NCBI GenBank assembly: GCA_947650365.1 | Contig: OX393557.1 | Span: forward strand, 29,315,298 to 29,379,297 | From: Chamaelirium japonicum | Lineage: Eukaryota; Streptophyta; Magnoliopsida; Liliales; Melanthiaceae | Direction: 5' to 3' | DNA: 64,000 nucleotides | Shown here: in pieces, positions 9,510 to 20,769 of the stretch | Position numbering within the stretch: position 1 is the first letter of the stretch | Layout: every line of letters begins with the position of its first letter | Program-made: the position numbers and the translations under genes | The notes under the pieces: generated by a model | What the model was told of the DNA's origin: nothing | Databases searched by the model: none | Seen by the model: only the letters and a program-made list of their open reading frames with translations

Positions 9510-11687
9510 GTGGTTGATCTGGTCGGGATAGAGAGGCCTCACAACCATCCTCTGGTTATACGGCTGCAGATAGCAAATTGCCTGGTGAAGAGAATTCTAG
9601 TCGACGTCGGGAGTTCAGTAGATGTACTCTTCCTCAGCGCCTTCGACGCCATGCAGCTAGATCGCGGGCAGATGACTGAATCATCGTCGACGATAACGGG
9701 CTTCACGGGAGAGGCTGCAAGGGTGGTTGGTGAGATCACCCTCCCGATCACAACAAGGCATCTCACCAATCTTACTCGATTCATTGTGATTGAAGCCCAC
9801 TCGACGTACAACATCATCCTTGGAAGACTGTGGCTCCACCACTTGGATGCGGTCCCCTCGTCGGCCCACCAGGTAGTGAAGTTTTGGACCGATAAGGGCG
9901 TGATGAGCATTCGAGGTGACCAGTCCTCAGCGGCCAAGTGTAAGCTTAGCGCCATCCATCTGAAGATAATGTGCCAAATCGAGGAAGGAGAAGATGGAGC
10001 TAAGTTGGGCATCCTCAACCTTTGGACTACGAAGCGGAGTCAAGAAGCTCCAACATTCCAGCACCTCGCCGGATCAAGCATAGGAGCACAAGGAAGTCAA
10101 GCCCTTCAGAAGACCGACCTGTCAGTTAAACTTAAAGAACTGACAGTGTCGGAGGACTTGCTGAAGACCGACTTGTCAGTTGAACGTAAAGAACTGACAG
10201 TGATGGGGGACCTGCTGAAGATCGACCTGTCAGTTGAACATAAAGAACTGACAGTATTGGGGGACCTGCCGAAGACCGACCTATTAGTTGAACGTAAAAA
10301 ACTGACTGCGTCAAGAAACTTGAAGAAGGCCGGTCGGTTAGCTGAACTTAAAGAGCTAACTGATCCGAGCGACCCAATGGAGGCTGACCTATCAGCTGAA
10401 GGTAAAAAGCTGAACGGGTCGGCGCACCCACAGAAGACCGACCGACCGATTGAATCTAAAGAACTGGACGAGTCGAAGAAGTCAGTGACAGACCTGAACA
10501 CGGAGTGGGAGGAGTCACCTGTCGTTGAGCCGATTCTACCCATGGACTTAGGAGAAGCGGGTTATCCGAAGATAACCTTTCTCGGGTCGCAGCTACCAAA
10601 GCATCATGCCGAAGCTATGACGACATTCCTCAAGGCAAACCAGGATGTGTTCGCATGGTCAGTCGAAGACATTCCGGGCATCCACCCCGAGGTAGCCTGC
10701 CACCACCTCAACATTCAAGAATGAGCTGCACCTGTATGCCAGAAGCTTCAGTCGCTAGCACCGGAGAAAGCAGCAGCTGTCAATATGGAGGTAGAAAAGT
10801 TGTTACGAGCGGGCATCATCCGAGAGGCTCGGTACCCGAAGTGGATCGCTAACGTGGTTGTCGTCCCCAAGAAGTCTGAAGCCATACGGGTCTGTATCGA
10901 TTTCACAAACCTCAACCAGACATGCTCGAAGGACAGCTACCCGCTACCACACATCGATACCCTGGTAGATTCAACAGCGGGACACGAGAGGCTCTCGTTC
11001 ATGGACGAGTACTCGGGCTATCACCAAATCCCCATGAATCCAGAGGACCGGGAGCACACGACCTTCGTCACTGGTCAAGGGCTCCACTACTACAAGATGA
11101 TGCCATTCGAGTTGAAGAATACGGGGGCGACGTACCAAAGGCTGGTGAATAAGATATTCGTCGACCAAATTGGAAGGAACGTGGAGGTCTACGTCGATGA
11201 CTTACTTATGAAGAGCCAGGTGGAGGAGGCACATATACAAGACCTGGAGGAAACCTTCGTAACCCTGCGGAGGTATAGCATGAAGTTGAACCCGGCCAAG
11301 TGCGCCTTCGGCGTGACGTCGGGAAAATTTTTGGGTTACTTGGTCACCCGACGGGGGATTGAGGCCAACCCGGAGCAGATCCGAGCTTTGGAGGAGATGT
11401 CGTCGCCCAAGTCACGAAAGGAAGTCCAGAAGCTGACCGGACGGATCAACACCCTCAACCACTTTATATCCAAGTCCTCAGATCGGTGTCAGTCCCTGTT
11501 CGAAAGGCTGAGCAAGCTTGCACCTTTCGACTGGGACCAACGCTGCGAAGAAGGATTTCAGGAGCTGAAGACGTACCTTGGCCAACCCCCTATCTTGACA
11601 GCCCCCCAGCCTGGTGCAACACTGGGGGTATATCTTTCGGTATCAGAGGTAGCAATCAGCGCTGTACTGATATGCGAACGTGAATGA
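9510..11687 (+). pseudogene. Protease and reverse transcriptase of the Tat-type element
   Basis: The protease region starts soon after 9510, with the active-site segment ILVDVGSS near 9595; many relatives have DTG or DNG, so the aspartate is kept. A tandem repeat region (10110-10487) follows. Reverse transcriptase follows from about 10785: a LLRAGIIREARYPKW entry segment, CIDFTNLNQ, SFMDEYSGYHQI, and the catalytic YVDD near 11189-11200. The usual FGLKNAGATYQ block reads FELKNTGATYQ, a possible damaging change. Premature stops lie at 10722 (TGA) and 11685 (TGA). Confidence 0.88.
10110..10487 (+). repeat. 54-bp in-frame tandem repeat between protease and RT
   Basis: Seven diverged copies of a 54-bp unit encode an 18-residue repeat of the form KTDLSVERKELTVxGDLL. 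The unit is a multiple of three, so the pol frame is not disturbed. The repeat is charged and probably a flexible linker in the polyprotein. The first three copies are the most alike, and later copies decay. Confidence 0.9.
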
Positions 11688-12614
11688 GTGGAGAGGTCTG
11701 TCTACTATGTCAGCCGCATCATGACATCAGCTGAAACTAGGTACGCACGGATTGAGCAAGTGGCCCTAGCATTAGTGTATGTGTCAAGGAGACTTCGCCC
11801 GTACTTCGTCGCCCACCCCATCGAGGTCATCACCGAGCACCCCCTGAAGGAAGTACTGGACAACTCTACTCGGGCAGGTCGCCTAAGTAAGTGGGTAGCG
11901 GAACTGCAAGAGTTTGGCCCTCGGTACGTACCTCGGAAAGCATTCAAGAGCCAAGCACTTGCAGACTTCCTCAGTGATTTCCCAACGGAAGACACTGCAC
12001 CAGTGCCAGAGACGTTAGAAGACCTGTCGGTAGCTGTCGGTCGACCCATGAGAGTCGATGCGGCAACAGGATAGGGGAAGGACAGAGAAGAAGACTGGAG
12101 ATTATTTATGGGCGGCTCGTCATGCGCGATCGGGAGTGGTGTGGGGGTAGTCCTAGTAACCCCTGACCACACGAAGCTCGAAAAATCAGTGCGACTATTG
12201 TTCCCGACGATGAACAACGAAGCTGAGTACGAGGCGATGCTAGTAGGACTGGAGATGGCAGCAGCGCTGGGGGTGACCAGCTTACAGGTCTACGGTGACT
12301 CCCAACTGGTGATCAACCAGATTACCGGTAGATACGAAGCCCACAATGCAAGAATGCAAGCTTACCTAAAGCTAGCCCGGGAGTTGATCGTGAAGTTCGA
12401 GAACATAAACTTCCACCAGTTCTCTAGAGCGGAGAACAAGCAAGCGGATGCCCTTGCTAATCTAGCATCGGTACTCGGAGAAGACAAAGAAAAAAGGGTC
12501 ATCATCAAGGTGCAAGTTGACCCCCGAACAGTCGGTCGCGCGGAAGATAGTCACCTGGCTGTGAGGACGCAAGCCATCGAAGCAGCCTATACTATTGCGG
12601 TCGGTGCTGATTAG
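11688..12614 (+). pseudogene. Ty3-type RNase H remnant plus archaeal-type RNase H of the Tat element
   Basis: The first half (SVYYVSRIMTSAETRYARIE, then LRPYFVAHPIEV) is the ordinary Ty3 RNase H and connection region. After a stop at 12072 (TAG) comes a second RNase H of the archaeal/plant type: an FMGGSS start, NNEAEYEAMLVGL, YGDSQLVINQI and a RAENKQADALANLA end. The first catalytic aspartate, normally in DGSS, reads GGSS here (codon at 12111-12113), a GAC to GGC type change that should abolish activity. Another stop is at 12612 (TAG). Two RNase H domains in series is typical of the Tat lineage. Confidence 0.88.
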
Positions 12615-12623
12615 GTAGCCAAT

Positions 12624-13856
12624 ATGAAGAAGTACCTACTTGATGAGATACTACCGGAGGACGTCGATGATGCTCGGAGAACCAAAGCTCATATACCAAG
12701 ATACACCCTCATCGATGACGAGCTATACAAGCGTTCATTCGGCGGACCGTACCTCAAATGCCACACGAAGGAGCCAGCAGCAGAAATTATGAGGGAGGTA
12801 CATGAAGGAGGATGCGGGAATCACTCCGGAGGAAGATCCCTGGCACGGAAGATAAAACTGCAGGGCTACTACTGGCCCACCATGGAAGCGGATAAGGAGG
12901 GGTATGTGAAGAGGTGCCTGCAATGCCAAAAGCATGCTCCCTCCATACACCAACCGACGGAAGAGCTGCACCCAATATCCAGCCCTTGGCCCTTCCAACA
13001 GTGGGGGTTGGATATTTTGGGCCCCTTCCCGACGTCGCCCAACCGAAGAAAGTTTCTCCTCGTCGCCACCGACTACTTCACCAAGTGGGTGGAGGCAATT
13101 CCTTTGCTGAAGATTGGAGAAGTTCAAATAGGAAAGTTCTTATGGAGTAGCATCATCTGTCGATTCGGACTGCCGCGGGCTTTCGTTGCAGACAACGGGT
13201 GACAATTCGATACGGAGTCAATTAAGAAGTTCTGCACTAGTAATAACATCAAGCTGTTCTTCTCTACACCGCGGTACCCTCAGAGCAATGGGCAAGCAGA
13301 GTCGACGAATCGTGCCATTCTGGACATACTGAAGAAGAAACTGGAGCAGAAGAAGGGCTTGTGGGAAGAGGCTTTACCCGGAGTTCTATGGGCCTACCGG
13401 ACGACACCGAAGCGACCGACGGGAGAGTCCCCATTCAGCCTTACCTACGGCTCCAAAGAAGTCCTGCTAACAGAAACACTGGTCCCAACACAGCGAACAG
13501 TCGTAGCTACCGACCCGGAGCTGAACGACGAACTCCTGCTTGATAGCCTAGACCTGCTGGAAGAGAAGAGGAAAAGAGCGAGAGCGCGCCTAGCCAATTA
13601 TCATCAGGCCATTAAGAGGGCGTATGATCGCAAAGTTAAAAGGCGAATATTCAAACAAGGGGACCTGGTCATGCGGAAGGTCTTCGACAATACCAAAGAG
13701 CTGGGAAGTGGCAAGCTGGGAGCTACCTAGGAAGGACCATACATCATCGATGGTATGGGAAAGAATGGAGCCTACCGCCTGAAGACTCAAGACGGCGATG
13801 CACTAGCAAGGCCATGGAATGCAACCAATCTGCGCAAGTTCTACCAGGGTAGCTGA
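12624..13856 (+). pseudogene. Integrase of the Tat-type element
   Basis: The HHCC zinc-binding segment lies near 12800-12930 (HEGGCGNHSG, then CLQCQKH). The catalytic core follows, with D in GLDILGPFP, D in VADNG and E in NGQAESTNRAI. A C-terminal region with the GPYII motif ends at the natural stop TGA (13854-13856). Premature stops are at 13200 (TGA, where ADNG is normally followed by R) and 13728 (TAG, where W is usual before EGPY). No chromodomain is seen. Confidence 0.88.
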
Positions 13857-13966
13857 ATGGGAGAAACGCTTGTAATCGTTTTATAATTCCAGTTCTATTC
13901 AATAAAGATGCGTTTGCTCAGTATTCTTGTTCATGCGTGAGGGTAATGGTTAACTAACGCAACTTC

Positions 13967-14530
13967 AACCAAGTGGTATATAACACTCCGAGCGAGTTCT
14001 ACCACTTGGCCGATCGGTCGACAGGTCCCTACGAAGGGCGTGACCGACCAGTGAACACCTGGGAAGATCGGCTAACAGACCCCACTTGGGTACGACTGAT
14101 CGACCAACCTAAACCAAGTGATACATAACACTCCGAGCGAGTTCTACCACTTGGCCGACAGGTCCCTGCGAAGGGCGTGACCGGCCGGTGAATACCTGGA
14201 AAGATTTGGTCGACAGACCCTGTTGGGTACGACCGATCGACCAACCTAAACCAAGTGATACATAACACTCCGAACGAGTTCTACCACTTGGCCGACCGGT
14301 CGATAGGTTCCTGCGAAGGGCGTGACCGGCCGGTGAACATTTAGAAAGATTTGGTCGACAGACCCCATTGGGGTACGACCGATCGACCAACGCAAGCAGG
14401 GCGGGATATATCACCCCCCCGCGAGTGCTATCACCTGGCTAACAGGAAGGCGGGTCCCTTCGTAAGGCATGACTAGCAGAATAACACACCAGAGGACCAG
14501 TTGACAAGCCCCTGCTTGGGTACGACCAGA
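13967..14530 (+). repeat. Tandem repeat of about 140 bp in the Tat 3' region
   Basis: Four units start at about 13967, 14112, 14249 and 14391. Each has CCAAGTG, ACACTCCGA, CGAGTTCTACCACTTGGCC and GAAGGGCGTGACC blocks. The fourth is diverged. They lie just after the pol stop and a short AT-rich stretch. Such arrays are common in the 3' region of Tat elements. No function is evident. Confidence 0.85.
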
Positions 14531-14538
14531 TAAAATAT

Positions 14539-14722
14539 GATGGCCAGATTTTGGTTGCACGTCGTCGACATGTAACTAAAATATGAGGGCCGGATTTTGA
14601 TTGCACGTCGTTGACATGTAATTAAAGTACAAGGGCCAAATTTTGATTGCACGTCGCCGACGTGTAGTTAAAACGTGAAAGCCAAATTTTAACGACACAT
14701 CGTCGACGTGTACTTAAGATAC
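14539..14722 (+). repeat. 46-bp tandem repeat, four copies
   Basis: Each unit contains GGCC, an ATTTT run, GCACGTCGTCGACATGTA and an AAAATA-like tail. The CGTCGACATG block is the best conserved. It follows directly after the 140-bp array. Confidence 0.85.
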
Positions 14723-14836
14723 AAGGTTGAAAAGAGAAGGATTGCAACCAGAACAGTCAGATAGATCAAACATTAAAGGTTCCAATACAAGCGGGAATGC
14801 GGTTTTATTACATCACAAGACAGCAAGCAGGAGGGA

Positions 14837-16888
14837 TCAGTCGTCTGCGCGAGCTTTCCACTGCCCCAGCGGAAGCTTACTGCATAACCTTGCAACCTTC
14901 TTGTGCCATCCCTCTGCTTGCTCTTCGAGAGCCATCTGGCACTCTCGGTTAAGGGCCTCATACTGCTGAGCAAGAGCTGCCCTCTCTGACTCAGCTGCCT
15001 GGTCAAGGGAGGACTTCAGCACTGCTAGCTCAACCTCGTAAGCTGCCTTTGCGGCCTTGGCATCTGTTCGCTGCCTCCTGATCATAGAAGCCTGGCGCTT
15101 GAACCGACCCTCCATCGTGTCAATCTCTGACTGAACAGCCTCCAGTGCTTCCTGAGGCTCAAAAGGATCAGCAGCATTCGCCTGCGCGAGTTCAAGCTAA
15201 GCCTTGACTGCAGCTAACTCCTCCGTATGGAGCCTTCGCGCTTCTACTAGCTGAGCGCGAGTCTCTACCAACTCTTGCTGGGCACTCCTCAGGGAGAGCT
15301 CGAGCTGGGCAATCCTGCGAGCACCCCCCCTGGCAGCTCGGTCGGCCAACGTAGTGACGCGACTACTCATCTCGCAAAGACATAAGCAATATGTGTCAGA
15401 GAGTCAGAAGAAGGAATCACTACTCACTCAAGTCTTCACCTCCAAGAAGACTTACCTCACGAATGTCGTCGAATTGGTTCTGCCAGCTAGAACCGTCTGC
15501 CCCCGTATCCTCTTCCTCCACCTAATGAGCAAAGATCCCACTGGAGCGGCGGTGGGAGGTAGCTTCGGTAGCTTCGAGGGGAGAACCGAGAAAGGGCCTT
15601 GCAACGCCCCCTGAAGCAGAGGAGGAAGGCGAAGTCATGAAGCGCTGAGCGTTCAAGTGTTCGAAGGGTGCAGTAGCAGAGGGAGCAGCGTGAGTGCGGG
15701 GTGAAACTCGTCCACGCGACCCTACAGAGCCGGATGACACGGCTTGCTTACCCCTCCCATGGGAAAGAGAGGGACTGCAGCCAGGAGACTTCTCAGACTC
15801 CTCTACCTCCACGTAGTGCCGACCAGTTGACGGCACGTCTTCTGTCCAGTCGTGGGAAGGGAACGCAGATCTTGGAAAGCAGCTCGTCTCGTGATATGAA
15901 TGGGGGGAAAGTGACCTTCATCGTCGTTGCTGGAAGACTCGCTCAGAAAGACACGCATCTTTACTTTCCCTGCAGGCGCTGCTACGCTACGAGCAGCAGC
16001 TGGTTGTCTGCTGTCACCTACAGCTGCAGTCGACCTGGTGCGATGCCTGAAGATCATGCAAATCTTAGATGATGCTATGTTGGGGTTGAAACGTCTAACG
16101 GAGCTGACGTACCTGTTAGGAAGCTCCGTAGAGTGAGCAGAAGGCTCATTTTCTCTACTGGTCACCGTCGGCTGCTTATCCTTCTTGGGCGTGCTGTAAG
16201 ACCTGACAACGGGGAGCTTTGGGAACAACTGCCGCTAGTCGTTGTCGTTGTGAGTTACCCTCCTGATTAGTCTATCCAAATCCTCTTCGACACCCCCAGG
16301 GCACTGGAGCTACCTTGAGGGGTAGAAGTCTTCGATAGTAGCAGCAAGATGGGAGACCGGCCCGGGAACTTTGAAACGGCCCCTCCAGGGTCGTCCAACT
16401 ACTATCGGGCACTCTTTCCAACCCCTCATAGAGTCGAATAAGCCCCCAATAGGAGAGCGACTGCCTGCGTGCACCTGCAAGCTGAAGTAGGAGTACATGC
16501 TGTCGGGCGTCATCTTGTAGTCTTTGACAAAGTACTTTTTCAGAAGATAGGCAACACAGAGCTGCTGCCCCGCCACTTCTTCTACCGTTTTGATACAGCG
16601 AAGTATCCTCCAACCATTACCCGCTATCTGGCCTGGAGATACCTTCATATACTCCAGCAGGCGACCTGAGAAGCTAGCGAGAGGAAGCCTCAGGCCGCAA
16701 TGCAACTGCCCAAGGGTGATGACAGTGCGGTCGTCGTCGTCAGGGTCCAGGGGACCCGTAGCGAAAGAGAAGGAGATGGCATCAGGGATACCGTACGCTA
16801 CCCGGACGTCCTCCAACAATGGGAACTTCTTTGGCACAGTGAACCAGGTGAAAGACATCTTCAGTGCTGACCCTCGGCGTGTATCCAA
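14837..16888 (-). pseudogene. Antisense gene of the Tat-type element, with intron
   Basis: A minus-strand coding region runs opposite to pol. The first part (16888-16310) holds a domain seen in plant-transposon proteins, with a GQLHCGLRLPL block and a GNGWRILRCI block. After TAG stops at 16310 and near 16237 the same frame continues to about 15803 with acidic and basic low-complexity sequence. A different frame carries the region 15836-15456. A consensus donor (GAG/GTAAGT, intron starting at 15455) and an acceptor ending at 15371 remove about 85 bp and join in phase to a coiled-coil C-terminus (15370-14837) rich in A, E, L, Q and R heptads. Further TAG stops lie at 15522 and 15197. Its role is unknown. 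Antisense genes in this position are known from Tat elements such as Grande. Confidence 0.7.
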
Positions 16889-17310
16889 ATGAAGCTCCCC
16901 CTAACACGCGACCACTCGACGTGTATCCAAAGGGAGCTGCCTCCAACGCGCAACCACTCGGCGTGTATCTAAAGCTGACCTCAGTGTAGCTACCACCTCG
17001 TGCAGCGATTCGTCAACCCGAACGAGCCTTCAACCACAGAAGAGAAGGAGAGAAATCTGAAGCAGAGGAAGAAAATGAACCTTCGGGGTCCTATTTATAG
17101 AAAAAATCTGAGCTGTGGGAGTTGGTTTGGATTTCGAAAAAGGAGAAGGCGGGGGTGGCGACGCCTGGTGACGCCGTGTGGTGAAAAACCAGGAAAAGCC
17201 CCGACAGCCATCCGGAGTTCCAATAGCATCGAAATGAGGCTGGCACACAAATCGAGGCAAAGCGATCCTGACCGGGCGGGGCTGAAGACCGTCCGATCAG
17301 GATGGGGTAT

Positions 17311-18656
17311 TGTGTGTACCTTGAGGAACTTACCTGCCGGGAGCCGTAGCTACGTCGCAGGCCGTCCCGCACGGAGTGGAGGAAGAGAACTGACCTACCT
17401 ACCGGGGGCCGTAGCTACGCTGCGGGTCGACCACTCTAAAAATCTGGGCGCCATGGGGGAGCCCAAGCCCCCCCTCGGTCGGCCGTGCAACAAGCCAACG
17501 GGGGGGAGGAGCCCAAGCCCCCCCCTTCGGTCGACCGTGCAACAGGGAGAAGGGGGGGATGGCTCAACCCCCCCCCCCCTTTTTCGGTCGGCCGCGCAAC
17601 AGGGAGAAAGGGGGGGGGAGGCGCCCAAGCCCACCCCCTTCGGTCGGCCGCGCAACAGGGAGAAAAAAGGAAGGGGAGGAGCCCAAGCCCCCCCCCCCCC
17701 TTCTCTTCGGTCGGCCACGCAACAGGGAGAAGGGGGGGATGGCTCAAACCCTCCCCCCCCCTCTCAGTCGGCCGCGCAACAGGGAGAAGGGGGGATCGAT
17801 GGCTCAACCCCCCCCCCCCCCCATCCCCCTCTCAGTTGGCCGCGCAACAGGGAGAAAGAGGGGGGAGGAGCCCAAGCCCCCCCTCCCTTTCAGTCGGCCG
17901 CGCAACAGGGAGAAAGGGGGGAGGGGGAAGGAGTCCAAGCCCCCCCCCCCCCTCTTTTTCGGTCGGTCGCGCAACAGGGAAAAAGGGGGGGGGGGGAGGA
18001 GCCCAAGCCCCCCCTCTCAGTCGGCCGCGCCACAAGTCGAGGGGGATGCGGCAGTCGAACCTAGAAATCTCGGAAGCTACGGAGTGCTGACTACGCTCCG
18101 AGATTTCAGGTCAAAATGATCGAGTGTTGACCGCGCGCCACGTCTCCACTACCGTGGCGGTTGAGCTCATTGCGGGGACACGTCGTTTATCCGTTCCGCG
18201 CGGAGCGCTCCAACCGTCATCCCACCACTATAAAAGGGGACCTACCCCTTCAGCAAGGAGGGGGGATTTTGGGGAGGAGACGCTGCCAGTTTTGTCCCGG
18301 AATTTGCGAAGCTGCGGAGGTCGGTCGGTACCTTAGTTGAAGTTACCGCCGTCGGTCGGTAGTTAGTTGATGTCTGCAGAGGTTGGTAATTAGTTGCTGT
18401 CTGCAGAGGTCGGTAACCTGAGTGAAACTGCAGAGGCCGGTATCTTGGGTGACCGGTCCTCAGGGTGTAATTGGGGTTAAGGTGAGAGATTGTAACCATT
18501 GCAATTGTTTTAGTGCATTCTCGCCCCACCCGTGGTTTTTTCCCTTCGACGTTGAGAAAGGGTTTTTTCATGTAATTCACGGTCTTTGTCATTCTAGTGG
18601 CTTGTTAGATTGTGCTTGCCATCCGAACCGCCCGGTTCAAGTAAAAACCCCCCACA
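17311..18656 (+). repeat. 3' LTR of the Tat-type element
   Basis: It begins TGTGTGTACC and ends CCCCCCACA, followed by the duplication ATACT at 18657-18661. TATAAAAG lies at 18229-18236. Its G/C-tract array (about 17450-18010) has more units than that of the 5' LTR, with shorter G runs. Confidence 0.92.
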
Positions 18657-18661
18657 ATACT

Positions 18662-19860
18662 CTCCTCCTCAACCCTACTCTTTTTTTATACCTCTTGGTG
18701 TATTTTTTTCTCTACGAGTCCGATCTTCACCATCTATACTTCATTCCTCTCTCGCTCTCGTGCGTCTTCCATTGAAATCCGAGCCTAGGATTGCTCTCAT
18801 ATGTCTTCCGCTTCGATCCGAACCTATTTTTGTTTGTACATCTTCTCAAGGAGCTCCAGCTTTATGGCATATCGCTTGTTCGAGTCCTGAGTCAATGGTT
18901 CAAAGATCTCATACACCGGCCTCGATCCAATCAACGTTGATTTTCCCATATGCGTTAGATCCTTTTCAGTCTTCTTGTCTGCTGACCTTTGTAGCTCGAT
19001 CGGAAAAGCATCTTCTCCCATCCTCATCAAATTTATATATGGTAGATGGAGATGAAGATGCTGGAGAGATCATTTTGCTTTTCCTTGCAACTCTCATTTT
19101 CTCTTGCACCAATTTTATCTTGATGTATGTTAGTTCAGTTAGATCGGTTGAAAGCGAAGTTCGTCAAATTGGAACAAATTTATGTCTTTCACTTGTGTCA
19201 TACACCTCTCGACTTGCTTGGATTTGCAAGAGTAAAAAAATAATTTAAAAAATAGGTTGTGCAAAAACCTTGTGTTGTAAGTTAAAATGGATGAAAAATT
19301 AAACTATCATGTCTTGCTCGTTTGTTTTGGATTTATTTTTATGGACTTTTTAAGCGTAGGCTACAACAAACTTATTGACGGTTAAGTTTATAGCAAAATT
19401 ATCGATGCATCAATGAGTTTTGAATAGATTGGCCGGTGTCAAAATTCTTATGTGTCTCATAGTAGCTAGTGGTGAACCAGGGCCCATAATTGCGTTGATG
19501 TTTGATCCGTCCCCAACACAGCGTCAAGTCTTGTGTTGAACCAAGCCGAGATGAGAAGCTTATCCTCTTGAATAGTTGCCTTGGTACGTGATGTTTAAAT
19601 TCCTTGGGACGGATTTTACTGATCGAACGAATATCCGAGAATGCTCTGGCTCCGGCGTTGCTTGCATCTCCAACATAAAATCCACATAGGTGTCATATCC
19701 CAACTCACCCGCTGCATAGCTCGAGAAGCTGTTAATCCATGGGTTTTGGTTTGAGTTTGGACAAAGAGGAAGAACTACCAAGGGTATGTAAAAATGGTGT
19801 GTAGAAAATGGGAAACATAGATCTTATTTTATATAAAATCTGGTTCTACATAAATTTTAA
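18662..19860. other. Anonymous DNA right of the Tat element
   Basis: Contains T/C-rich sequence to about 18760, then mixed sequence. A 73-codon minus-strand frame at 19781-19560 and a longer plus frame over 18610-19248 have no recognised motifs, and the second starts inside the LTR. No gene could be supported. The stretch may belong to the locus into which the retrotransposon inserted. Confidence 0.35.
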
Positions 19861-20575
19861 TTTTTTTTATTTTTTTTTTACATTTTTTGGGATTTTTTTT
19901 TTAGCACCCAACGATTAGTTTGTAAAACTTGTAGCCATTGGTAGGACATCGTGGAATTTCACCAAGCTTTATAACCTTTGGGGTCATAGTTTTGACCAGC
20001 TCAAGTTGCTGGAATCGGACGGTCTCCATTCAATTATCTTGATCCAAGGATCTATATTGTTGCAGAATTTACACGTACAGCCTAACAATCCACGAGCAAG
20101 TGGCTCGTTTCCAATAAAAGCAATGAACATTTTTGATGTTTTTTAAATAGAACAATACTTCACTCCAACATAAATTAGAGAGCGTGATTCTTCTGACCGA
20201 TGTGAACCGTTGGATGAATATCACTAGTGATATCTAGTCATTCACAAGTTTTGATAGAATATCATATATCAGTGACATTCACATGTGGGCCAACGATATT
20301 CTGGCAGAACTCTGAACCGATAAATATCACTAGTGATATTCATTCAACGATTCACATCGAACAAAGAGGAGCTGCGCACTCCAACACCTGTTGGAGCGAA
20401 GTATTATTTTTTTAAATATAATAAGCCACAAACGAGCCAATGATATTCTGTCAGAACTCTGAACGGATAAATATCACTAGTGATAATCATCCAACGATTC
20501 ACATCGAACGGAGGAGATGCACACTCTAACACCTGTTGGAGCGAAGTATTATTCTTTTAAATATGATGAGCCACA
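19861..20575. repeat. Dispersed repeat, copy 1, containing a foldback MITE
   Basis: This block matches 55778-56378 at about nine bases in ten. It starts with a T-rich run and GCACCCAACGA. Within it, from about 20153, the ends AATACTTCRCTCCAACA and TGTTGGAGCGAAGTATT form terminal inverted repeats of a foldback element. Its arms contain a perfect ATCACTAGTGAT palindrome. The right half is tandemly duplicated here (unit about 150 bp, second copy about 20435-20575), which is not so in the other copy. Confidence 0.75.
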
Positions 20576-20769
20576 AAAGAGTCAATTAAAGATCCGATAA
20601 CCGTCCTTTTCACCAGGATCGCTGGGTCAGATGGCTCAATTGCCCTTAAGATCGAGTTGGGGGAAATGCATGATGCTGCAAAGTCCCTAAAGAGTCAACA
20701 CGCCCGATTCGAACCCAATGCAGTCGGACATCAGGTGACCACACACACCCCACACGTTCCCAAGGGGGG

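Larger units (their letters stand above)
3910..18656 (+). mobile_element. Tat-type Ty3/gypsy LTR retrotransposon, decayed, 14.7 kb
   Basis: The element is bounded by two related LTRs (3910-5148 and 17311-18656) and flanked by the 5-bp duplication ATACT at 3905-3909 and 18657-18661. Domain order is gag, protease, reverse transcriptase, RNase H, a second archaeal-type RNase H, and integrase, followed by a long 3' region holding tandem repeats and an antisense gene. The extra RNase H plus antisense ORF is the hallmark of the plant Tat lineage. Ten premature stops and a nested solo LTR (5769-7911) make it non-functional. Confidence 0.92.

Noticed and set aside
18610-19248. A 212-codon frame right of the Tat element
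   Set aside because: It starts inside the LTR, crosses the element boundary and has no recognisable domain.
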